From Acanthaster planci (Eukaryota; Echinodermata; Asteroidea; Valvatida; Acanthasteridae): a DNA stretch of 50,784 bases. The DNA lies in NCBI RefSeq assembly GCF_001949145.1, contig NW_019091429.1:594711-645494 (forward strand), given 5' to 3'. Positions 28,801-40,800 of this stretch are shown here, one piece after another. The notes beneath the pieces were generated by a model that was not told the DNA's origin, did not search any database, and saw only the letters and a list, made by a program, of their open reading frames with translations. Position 1 is the stretch's first letter. Each line of letters begins with the position of its first letter. A program made the position numbers and the translations under genes.

Positions 28801-31800
28801 ATTTTTCCAAACTGATTTCTTGTCTTTTTGGGGGGGGGTTCATCTAAATTGGCAAATTCTGTCAACGATTGGAGCCTTTCATCATACTCCTCGTTTGTTC
28901 CAGAACTAAGAAAGTAAGACTTTCGTGTACTATAGTCAAAGCAGACATACCTGCTCCAATCACCCCCTGCAGAGGTCTCTTTCGGTAAATCCAAATTGTT
29001 GCTCACATTGAAACATTGTATGCATTAATTGTTTGCAGTAAACCACTGAAAGCAAAGAGACAGGCACAACAATTCCCTTAAGTTTGTTAAATTAGTAATT
29101 AAATTAGAAATTACTGAAGTTACTGCTCTAAATGACATCATGGCTCTTGCCCACAATGGACATATGCATTAGCACAGAAACCTCCAAAGCATTCCTTAAC
29201 AGCAAAAACAATAAAACATACTGTTAACTGGAACAAAACGGTCTACATGTTAAGGATTGAATTAAAATGCACACACAGTGCAGCACGGTGCCCGGCTCTT
29301 GAGACCTCAGCATGGCAGATAAGCACGATGGCAGTAATAGTGATCGCAAAAGCCTTGATGAAGAAAATTGCTCTGCCACTCTCAAATCGGTACAACTGCC
29401 TGCATCTGGTTTCTTGAGATTCCTTCCAAAAGGCATACAGCTTTTCCTTTCGAATGTCATTCATGAACGCTGCCATTTTGAACATTAGTATATGCTCCTC
29501 GTTTTCAAGCTTGCCCTCACCCAGTAAATGCTCCAATTCTGTAGTACAAAATGAAGCAACTGCTTATTGTCAAGCACAAGCTTAAAGAGTAAAAAGTAAT
29601 TACTTTTACTTTTTAGCAGTTGCACTAAAGTAAAAAGCTTTGCTTCATTATTATTCATACAAACACGAGTAAATGCTTCAAAAATGGTAGTAAAAGCAAA
29701 TGCTACTTTTTATTCATATAAATTCAAGCATTTGCTTATTCTTAATGGGTTGACTTCTCAGTAAAAGTTTTTGCTGTTTACTTGGACTTCATAACATTTG
29801 CTAGTTGTTATCCGTTATAGTTGAATACTGTTTCTTTGATAGTTTTCCCCATGGGTTGAATGCTGCGTAGCATCGTTACATTGTATTTGTGGATACATTC
29901 GTGTTTGGAAGATTACAGGAAGGTGAAAAACTCAGGAAAGAGAGAGAAAGCATAATTTGATCTTTGTCGTGCACTTATAACAAATTAGCGGATCGTTATG
30001 CTGTCAAACATTTTGAAATTTCTACACAAAACGGACGAGTGAACAGACGACTTCCGAAGTGTGGCGTAAATCCAGCATTCAAGGGAACAATCCAAATGTC
30101 ACAAGAATGTTCACCCCAACGTTACCACAAGAACCTCACATTGTGACATATACACCAACCGCTTCAGATGCACAAAAGGGTTCCATGCAATGATTTTTTT
30201 TTTGCTCGGACTCGCTTTGTTTGTCTTCCTCAACTTTTTTAACATTCAAAATTATTCAAGCTTTTCCTGACAAATGAGGCACTATTTCTGTGATGTATCT
30301 CATGAAAGACACTGTTCAGTTCACATGTTTCCATGTTAAATTTTGAACCTTAAATTTGCTCTTTCACAACATTTCCGAGAAAAGGTTGCTCGTTGGCTTA
30401 TTGTCAAACAGTCAATTGCCAAAGAAACGGAAATTTACCACTTACAGCAAAATGTAAAAAAATTCTAGAAAAGTTTGTCTTCACAAATCAACGTATCCTC
30501 TTCCACATGTTGTCGAGCAGTGCATGCGCCCCAATGGTTTTCTGTTCACATCCAGAAATAGACCGTTGACCCTGGAGGTTAAAGGGTTGGCTTGTCAGAA
30601 TGGTATGGAGAATGAGCACTCCCCACCAACGAAATAACCAAATGACCTGTTTCTCGAACAGATTTTGGAAAATTCCTACTTTCTGGCTATTAGCGCCCGT
30701 CCCTGATTAAAACCGATGGCAGGGGTGTGGAGGGCGTGTTTGTGGCGCCTTAAAACCAGATTGCTCTGGACAGGCGCAGGGCTCGTCAACTCTGATTTCA
30801 AACTCTGGCAGGTGGGACTCGTTAGTCATGGTTGGCACCTAGGAGACGATAACTGTGTCCTAGCACAGGTCCTGGCAGGTCCAGAGCACGACTACAAACT
30901 GCATCTATTGGCACGGCAACAGGGGCCAGTAGCTGGGCTCAGGACGACAGTGCTCTTTTTGCCCAGTGTCTATCTGGTACAGCTGGTTGCTGGGCAGATG
31001 AATCCTATACGTCATCGGCCTGGAACCGAACTTCAAGGCAGTAGGAGATTGTGGGGGAACTCACAACTGTGCTGGCTGTCACACCCCGGGTGTTCCGTCA
31101 GATCACGCAGTCTTGAGTCCAGATATGAAAGTTTGTCCAGGGCAAGCACTCTTTCACTCCTTCACTTTTTCTATTTCCTGCCCTGGTTCCTGATGTTATT
31201 GTTACAGGCACCTCTTCTATGATGGCGATTAGACTGCGAAATCAGTAAATCGCTCTGTTGGAGGCCGGCAAGGCCAGATCGATACTCTGTGACTGCCTCT
31301 CACCTGTTGCATGCTTGAATAGACCTCTTCACTAATAAATTCATAATTATGCACGCATGCGCACAAATGGCCTTGGCGGCAACAAGTGTGAGCGGGTCAT
31401 TGAGAATGTACAGGGATGCGACTTCGATGGTCATTTTCTCTCAGGTTTTCTGATTTTGCTCATTTTTTTCTTGAGATAATCCCATTAAATCGTTTTCGCC
31501 ACAAGTTTCTAATTTAAGTGGAATTTTTAGTGCTCTGTATAAAGATGTTAAAATCGTAATTTTTGCACATTTTCAATGGCCCGCTCACACTTCTTACCGT
31601 GAAGGCCATTTTGTGTGCATGAGAGCATAATAATGAATTTCTTAGTGTAAATGGCTATGTACGCTCTCTTTAGATCAGTGTTCATCTCGACTGTGATTTA
31701 CCAAGCCTGCTGCAGTTAGGCCTGATGCTAAGCTCTGCCGGTCTGGCATATCTGTTGCCACCTTGAGTGAGACTTGGCTCACTGGTAGTGGTTCAATTCG

Positions 31801-34800
31801 TGAGTCTAATTTCACCAGATTTTGGAATGGTCGTCTGGACAGAGAGAGACAGATGAATGGGGTGGGATTTGCATTTAGGAATGAGCTGCTTCGATGTATC
31901 GGACAGCCTATCTCTATAGCTTCCCGCCTCGTGCCATTTAAACTGCACCCAAAATGTGTCCGCCCACACACCTAGACGGCCATCCTCGGAAGAAGTATAG
32001 AATGAATTCTACGAACCGAAATCCTCCAAGACCGTCTGGTGCTAGCTGAAGATTTTAATGCTCATGCTGGCTCAAACTGTACAGCTTGGCCAAATGTGCT
32101 GGGCAGCCATGGAGCGGGAAAAAAAGAATGACAATGGCCAACGCGTGCTGGAGACGTACCACAGATGGTCCATACACAAGTGTGCTTAGCAGACGCACCA
32201 AAAAACGTACATATGGGTGCCTCAAGGCAGCACGGGTCCAGATATTTTACACGAAGTCAGTGGTCGGTAATTGATTTGGTTGTATTCTCCACGTGCAGTA
32301 TCTCAGCGATCTATGCACCTTAGGGCGCCTTCCCATATGCGCATCAGCACTTGCGCCAAGCGTTGCGTGTCTGTCAAAATCCCTCCCAGGGCGATTTCGA
32401 CGGCCGAACGCAACGCACACGTGTGTTATGTTAATGGAGTCGATTTTTGTTTTCGTGAAAGTGAAACGTATGAACGCATCGTGTACGCAACGCACTGACG
32501 TACACATTAAAGGCACCTTTACTTGCTGCGATCACCCAGACGTTGTACACGTATTTCAACCTCTGTGCCAGGGACGTTGGTTGCCTTGTCCCTAACGTGC
32601 GAATGATTGAACATTCTGTTAGCCCTAAAACATAACGACGTCTTGCTTTGTTCACGTGTGCACATTCCTGTGGGATCTCGATGGATAGCGTCCCACCCCA
32701 TTGTCTTTGGAAATTGCATGTGTAAACGAAGCGTGACGTAGTATATCTATTACCGACTTGGAAAGTTCGTTTTAGTTTTGGTTTGTACACAACATATGGG
32801 ACGATCTGCAGGTGATTGGTTCAGATTCCAAAGGAGATATATATAACCTATGCAGCACGTATTCCGGGCACAGATCTAACCACTTTTTGCCGCCTTGGCC
32901 ATTTATGCGTCTGCCTGAATAGTGCTGAATTTATCGGCGAAAAGGTCGATTGCCAAAAGATGTGATCATAAACATTTACTTAAAAACAACACTGTGGTCA
33001 CGAGGGGCTGAGCACAGAGTCAGTTTTGCGATTACTTGCTCCAGCACGACATGTATGGTAACATAAGTACAACGTCATTGGCTTAACCAATACAGTTTAA
33101 ATATTCAAAAGTAGACAAAAGGACCAATCAGATGCGTTCTTTGCGCGCTAGCCACTGGTCCCTATAATTTATTAGTTGTTTGGATTTTACGCGTACAGTC
33201 GTGCAAGATTTATTTCGAGGTAGTTTTGGCCATGTTTGTAGTAGAGAATAAAAACCCACCAATGAGTTGCATTGAGGGGCGATATCCGTGATTGTTGCAT
33301 GTACACAAAGAATGTAAGAAACATTCTAAATGTGAATACTAAGTACAAAAACACATTGTTTTACCGTACCGATAAGAGCATTATACCCCCACGGTCTCAA
33401 AGCGTAGCATCATTGGCCCATGATCAACGAGCCAGTCTAAAGTTTCAGAAGACAGGACCTAGGCTTGTTTTCGCCGTAACAAATGAGGCAGATTTTACAT
33501 CCAAATTCTGACAACCAAAACGAAACCAATTTCATTTAAATACTTGAAACGTGTAGACACATGGATATTCAACTTGAGCGTGACTCCTCTCCTTTGCCTT
33601 TCCCCTGGTACTTAATCGCCTTAAGGTGTCTGCTTACACGCCTTAAGGTGTATACTTACACGCCTTAAGGTGTATACTTACACGCCATAAGGCCCGTTCA
33701 TACTTCAGGCGAGGTGCAGCAGTCACTAAAGATTATTTTGAAGCAAAATTTCGCTCGACTTGAAAATGTGCTCGTTTGCAAATTCGCAGCGTGACTATTT
33801 GATCTACCCGCACAAATACGCGTTCGTTTTCACTTTCGCATCAAGTATGAACCGGCCGTTGTATCAAACCGGCGTATTTACACCCTTTAAAATTTTGAAG
33901 GCATTTTGGTTATTGAAAAGTTCTAAAAAATACTTCAAAATCTGCCTTTTTTCCCTCACCACGAAAATTGTGGGATTATCCAACGGCCCATCCCCCGGTA
34001 AAAAAATGGGGGAAATATTCCCCCACACCCGAGATTTACGCCCATATTTTTGCAATCAGCAATCGTTTGACAGAAGTCACTGAGCTGCTTTGGCGTCTTT
34101 GGAGTTTGCACCACAATGCCTGATGAACTTTGTTCCTTTGAGGATTGCTTGAAAATGTGCCCATAGTCCTAACAGTGAACGTATGTACTTCGTTACTTAA
34201 CAGGAGTCTCCCTCAGCGAGTCATCAAGCAACGGCGTTAGGACTTTTTCGCACCCGGAATATGCGTATTAAGACATTGAATATAATGTTCAATTGGTGAG
34301 TATACGTGATTCGTCAGAGGATGATGACGTTGTCAAAAAGTCTGATGCTTCGACGATGTCCAAATTGTGAAACAGCATCACTGAATGTTCCTTATTAAAA
34401 TCTCACCCGATCTGATACAAAGTTTCCTCCGCAGGATGACTTTTTAATTGTTAATCATTTAATACTCATGAATTCGTAAGTTATTTATAGTTTGCCAATA
34501 ACTACTTCATCGATTTCTGCCTTGAACAATGTTTCGCCTTTGTACATCGGTGGATTTGTTTAATAAATTGCACTTTTGCAGTACAACTGGCTTGGGATAT
34601 ATGTTTTGAAGTTTTCGAAACTGCATCTGGAGTGCAAGTTATCGTGTAACACGTTTAGTTGGAATCAACCCTCAAACTGACTTACAGGGTTGTTAGTATG
34701 GACCATTTTCAAGTCGTAGTTGGTTACCTTTGTGCGTTGGGGTGATAAGCCTGAGACACAAAGAAAATCTTCTGGCGTTTTAGCCCAAGTAACAAAGCGG

Positions 34801-37800
34801 GCGTTCTTCAAATTACTTCCATATTGGACTGACGTTTAGCTTTATTAATTGATTTATATTTGACGTGCAGGTTCGTCAATAGTATGGTATATTACGGGCT
34901 TAATTTGAGTACGTCAGACCTCGGCGTTGATGACTACTTAGCGTCAGTCATCTCAGGATTGGTGGAGTTTCCATGTTACGTGTACTGTGTCATTGCACTG
35001 AAGTACGTGGGCCGTAGAATCAATCTAGGTGGCAACTTGTTGATTGGAGGAGTAGCTTGCGTCATCACTTCGTTTCTAGGTAGGGATATTTCGTGTTGCA
35101 GCCATATCAATCATGGTGTAATCACGTCCACCTCATTGGAGCGGGACTAGGCTAATCTCCGAAGCCTCAAATCTGAGCCAAGTGGTCCGGTTCCACGTTT
35201 TTTTCGAGTTGTTTGGGAAGCTCACATAAAATAATGTGGAGGTCTTTGTGACCAAATTTGGAAACACCCAAAATTAACAATAGGTCAATCAATCAAGCAA
35301 ATAATCAATTACACCTTCACGTGGCCGTGTGAAGCGAATGTACTCACTGAAAGAACTCCGTGTTGACGGTCAGCTTCTTAACTTTGTTTTTAGGCTTCCA
35401 GTTGTGAAGTTTAGGAGCCTTTATTTTTCTCGACACCAAGAGAGTACAAACTAATGGGGGGGGAATGAGATCTGTCCTAGGTGTTATTATCACTTCTAAT
35501 ATCTGTAAAACGCGTACACAGAGACCAACCTTCAGCTCATTTTGCTTTATGCTCCTAAGCAAGTAAAGGAAATTTGGATGGCCCTAGCATACTGTTATAT
35601 TAGCTAGACCAGGTTTGAAAAAATAGACTTTCCAAGCAGCCTAACCCAAAAATGAGGTGTAAAATTGCTCTTACATAATGAAGGAAAGTGTAAACATGCA
35701 ACAAAAGTGAAGTGAAGAAAACTTCATCTCGTGGACTCTTTAATAGGGGAATAACTATGTGCTTGGCCGGTCTTTAACGTACGTTGAAGACCGGCTCAGG
35801 AGAATGAAAATGAGATTTTGCCAAAAATTTCGAAGAGAAACCCTTTGTAAGATACAGTCATTTACATGTAGAAGGAGTAATGCCCGTCAGGGAACATTTG
35901 AGAATGAATTCATTACATTTTACTGATTGTTGACATGATAATATATGTCCTTTGTGGAGCAGATGCCGGCACCGTGAGACTCGTTATTGCTATGATCGGA
36001 AAATTTTGTATTTCCGCATCTTTTGCAATTATTTACGTTGTGTCTGGCGAAATCTACCCTACGTCAGTCAGGTATGTACTGCATCCATTCACTGAGTTAT
36101 GCAAAAACAAAGAAGTTGATGTGTGTGTTCATTATTGAAATTAGAAGGCTCAAAATTGTAGAGCTTCTGTTTCCCAAGCATAGAGGTTTTTCACGTGACG
36201 TAACACGACAGGCAAAAACATTTCAGAAGGCGTGACACATCCGTTAATGGGGTTGGAGGCCCGTGCCTTTTCAAATCTATGTATTTCTATCCGGTTCTTA
36301 ATTGACTTCGTCACAGAGGCGGACGCACCATGATTTGCAGGCTCCCATTGGACGATCACTGAAGTTGCACGTTAACTTCCGGTTCCAGGGTTCCACGTAA
36401 ACGGCGCTCAATGCATGTAACTCTATGTGCAGTGCATGTACGGTGGGCGTGGTTTAAACTGAAGTGACGTCACACTTACGAGCCGGATTCGCAGTTTTAC
36501 GTACGTCAGAATGTTGAGAGACTTCGAAGGCGCGCGCGTTTACGCGCATTTCTGTGTAAATTGGACGCTGACCGTCAAAACTCACGTGACTCAGAATCTT
36601 CTCTCAGTGGAACGCCACTATCCGTTCTGAGCGGTAACAAAAAAGTTTGTGTTTTTTAAAGGAAAATGACGGTCCTTTGGTAGGAACTCACCACATAGGC
36701 GTGTACGTTTATGTGTGTTTGGCACGGGCCATGCTGAGTACGCGCAACGAATTTATGCCGGAATGTTTGGCCTTCGCGTCCAGCGCATGCAGGAGCCAGG
36801 TTGGAAAATTTCTCACCAGCCTGTCTTTCTTTCGTCGGTGAGGGTGCACTTCTCTGCGTACACACAGAACGCGTGAGAACCCGCTTGTAACCACGTGTCT
36901 TTCTTTCGCCGACGGGGGCACACTTCAGCTCAGGGCAGATATACCAGCTATCCATTTGTAGTGGCGCATACACCTACAAGGTTGTTTCCAACAATAGGGA
37001 TACTTCTGTTACTACTCTCTATAAATGGTTCTGACCAATTCCAAACAGTTCGACAATTCCAGGGCTCTATAACCACTTCGTGTCCGAAGTGCCACCCATT
37101 GGTAGTATCGTTTTATGATCGACTGGTTCCCATCCCTACATTAGTTTCCTCTTTCTTAATGGGCATACAATGTATTAAATAGGGACTGGAACCATGCAGT
37201 CAAGTAAAAATGAAGTTCTAGTCAACGGGTCTCCTTGAATTGAACGAATAACTCAATGACATGTAATAAACGGGGATTTCTGCAAGTATAGTAATAACAC
37301 ATTAAACAGATGTTTCTAGTGCACTGGTAAGAATGATTTTATGAGATGCAAAATTGAATAGAATGTTTTATTGTTCAAAGCAAATGCAAGGGAACTATGC
37401 AGTGCAGTCTGTCACGCATCTTGAGGGATTATTCCTTTTATTGCACGAATGTTAAATATTCATTGCTTTATAGAGGGCTGAGCTGAATAAACCCTTTATC
37501 TACAGGTCGCCATTTTCCTCTCTCTGTCCAGCATTGAATCACGACATGAAGTTGGCATGTTCCGAATCAGTTTATGCGTCAACATTATGCTCCTGGTTGT
37601 CTCGCAAATTGCTTTTATCGTTTGATGATGTATTAAATTTATCCTGGTCGTTTAATAGACATGACAGCCAAATTGATGGAAAATTATTCATTTTCGCACT
37701 AGACGGAATGCACGTTCTGATCAACATCCATTGCTCAGTTTGAATAAATCTTTTATTGTTATTTCCAATTTGAAGGCACATGCTTACTTTAGCCGGTCAT

Positions 37801-40800
37801 GAACATTTAATAGAGCCTGAAGGTAAAAGGTCACCGCAAGCTTCCGGAACCGTGCGGTCCGCCTGTGGGATTTTACATGGGCCGCCCTATCACATCCGAT
37901 AATTTTTGGAAGAATGATTTCTAACCGAAACCACCCCCAGAAACACTCATGCTGGAATTTTCCCTTTATCCTCCTTAAGTAATATTTGCAAAAATCACCT
38001 GGAGATGGGTAAAAAACGAATATCATTAACGACCTTTTGCTTCCGGCAGTATTGTTCCTAGGTCTCCTTGTTCATGCACGTTTGTTTTCATTCCCTGTGC
38101 TTACGTGGAAACGAGATTGTACAATCTTGCAAAGATTTACCTACGTGCAGTCAATGGGTTCCAGATTTTGTTGAGTTAACGTGATGCAGTTCTTGGCAGC
38201 AAAGGTTTGGTTAAACATTTTGTACATCAGAATCGTTTGTAAAAGCATGTTATTGCTTTTCGTTTATTTCGTTATAAATTTCAAAATCATTCAGATATTT
38301 TGGTCTGTTTTAATTTTGGCTTTTACCGAAAGACTGCCATAAACTATAAATCCCTAATTGTTCATCTGCGTACGAGACCACCGAATTGTTTTGTTTTTCA
38401 TGTATTTTGGATTTTTGGAAGTGATAAGTCAATTTTTGGCAAGATATTTCTCTATAGGTCAGATCATTTTTCAGTTTCAATCAATGCTAGCAAATATTTT
38501 ACAAAAGGCCTTTTAAAGGGTAAAGTTTTTAAGAAGTATAAATGAACGAAAAAATATTACAAATTCTAAAATTTCTGCACGTTATTTTTCCTATCCAAGG
38601 GTTCCGGAAGCGCGCCATCAGGGGTCAACTTTCAGGCTCTATCCTCTCCAAGCGGAACAAAAGAGGGCGTGTTTTTGGTACTCACCGCGTAGGTGCGCCA
38701 TGAGGTGCGCAAGTATTTGCGCGTTTTACGCAGAACACGCTGGCAGAGTTCGGGCGGCTTGTTCCCGTATGTTCACAAACAGTTCGATTTATAGTTCGCG
38801 GGTCGACCGCTCGAATGCCGGGAACAAACAACTGGTTATCGCTGGTAGTTAGTGACAAGCAACATGCAACATGGCGGCGTCCATGTAGGCTACGTTATTC
38901 GAGAGTTTATGTTTGGATGGGCTGAATTTTTTTCTATATAAACAGGAACATTCATTTCTGTGTTACGGAAAATAATTAATGTTAATTTTGCAAAACTTCC
39001 CATTTTCTATGGCTTTGGAAGCTATCTCTCTACTTTTGCAGCTGTTCAAAAATCAGAATCTCGCGAGTTTTTCCGTGTGTTCCTGTAAAACCCTGACGAG
39101 GAGGTGCTGTGTGATCCTGTTCCGAGAACAGTGTTTTTGAGTCATGTTCTCGCCGTTCGAGCGCGAGAACAAGAAACCCGTGTCAAGAACAGGCCGCCCG
39201 AACTCGACCGCTGAGTACGCTTTACTAATTTATTGTGGCATGTATGGTCTTTGCGTACACGCAGAACGCGTGCAAGAACCCGCTTGTAACCACCTGTCTT
39301 TCTTTCGCCGATTGGCGGTGCACTTCAGCTCGGGACGGATACCGGCCAAGCACATAATATAAATATTTCTTTGTCTCTGGAGCCTGTTAAGAATTTGAAA
39401 GGGCCGCAACATACTGACAGGTTTATATAAACAGTGACATTTCAGTTCACTGCGTGTGTTTTTTCGTGTATCTCAAAAACAATATACATACATAAACTGT
39501 AGATAACGAGTTCCTTTTCCTTCGACTTATTCTTGGGAAGATAGAGATGCACAACGGATCACCGACAGATGCTAGTCTTTTACTACGCGAAGTAGCCATT
39601 TTAATGTTTTTCTTGTTTGGGAGTGTAGACACGTCCATTTATTGAATATCAAACTCAGTTTTAAATTTGTTTCAGGAAGTTAGATTGACTAGATTAGAAA
39701 TCAAAATAAAAAGACATCGAGTTGAAAGGTATTTCATGCCACATGGGCGACAGCCCGGAACTGAGAAACCCAAACAATTGGTTTCTGTAATGCCGATGAA
39801 AGGAAATAAGCACCATCCTTAGTGGAGCTTTGACAAATGTTCTTTTTCCTTAAACCCACTCCAACACGCAGAAGTGCTGGATTAGGAATTTCCTCAGCGT
39901 CGGCACGATTCGCAGGTATTTTGTCTCCATTTATTCTGGAGTTGAAGGAACTGTGGAGTCCTCTTCCGTTCGTTGTGTTTGGATCTTTATCGGTGATTGC
40001 TGGTTTTCTTTCATTTCTACTGCCTGAGACCAAAGATAAGAAACTGCCGGAGACACTGCAGGAAGGGGAGGCATTTGGAAAGTAAGTTTGATTTTTCTTA
40101 ATTCAAGGTTTATTTCGTGTAATTAACACATCACCTGTCACTTATAACCTGAATCTGTCGACCGATTCCAAACGCGCATTGGGTCGGCATATTTTGCGCA
40201 CTGTGATTAATCAATGCGTTGCAAACTCTCGGAGGCGCGCTACTGTGAATCGCCCGTATTCACGCTGATGCAAATTTCATGTACATGTACTAGCATATTA
40301 TAGGTGAACTGCAACTTACCAGGATTTATGGCGTGCAAAGTTGACATTTAATCCGCGTATAGAGATTTCTCTTTTCCTAATAGAGATACCTCTATTCCTG
40401 GATTAAATGTTAACTTCGCACGCATACAGGATAGAGAACCAGCAAGAAGTATGTTGTTACACTTTTCCGTGAAGGCCCCCCTCCCTTGTCCGTGAAGATC
40501 CCCTCCAAAAGCCACTTGGTTCTTGGTGTTCATGGCTCGTCTTACTGTTATCTTTCTGCGGAGTACGGAAGCTTAAATGACCGCGTAAATGATTTCCTTA
40601 TTTCCGAGTTATTGGAGTTGAATTTCATGTACGATGCTATGTTTCCAAGATACGTTATCTTTGAATTCTGCACTTCAGAGCTATTATCATTGAAATCAGT
40701 GTTTTCACAAAGCGTTACCGTTGATTTTCGTGTTTCGGAAATTATCTATCTTTGAAATCAGTGTTAGCCATTGTATTTTTCTCTGTTTCAACGATAACTA

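Noticed and set aside
28797-29045. A terminal coding exon on the minus strand using the TTTGCTTTCAG acceptor at 29046
   Set aside because: The reading frame of the open stretch hits a stop at 29027-29025 just inside that acceptor, so this splice form is not coding.
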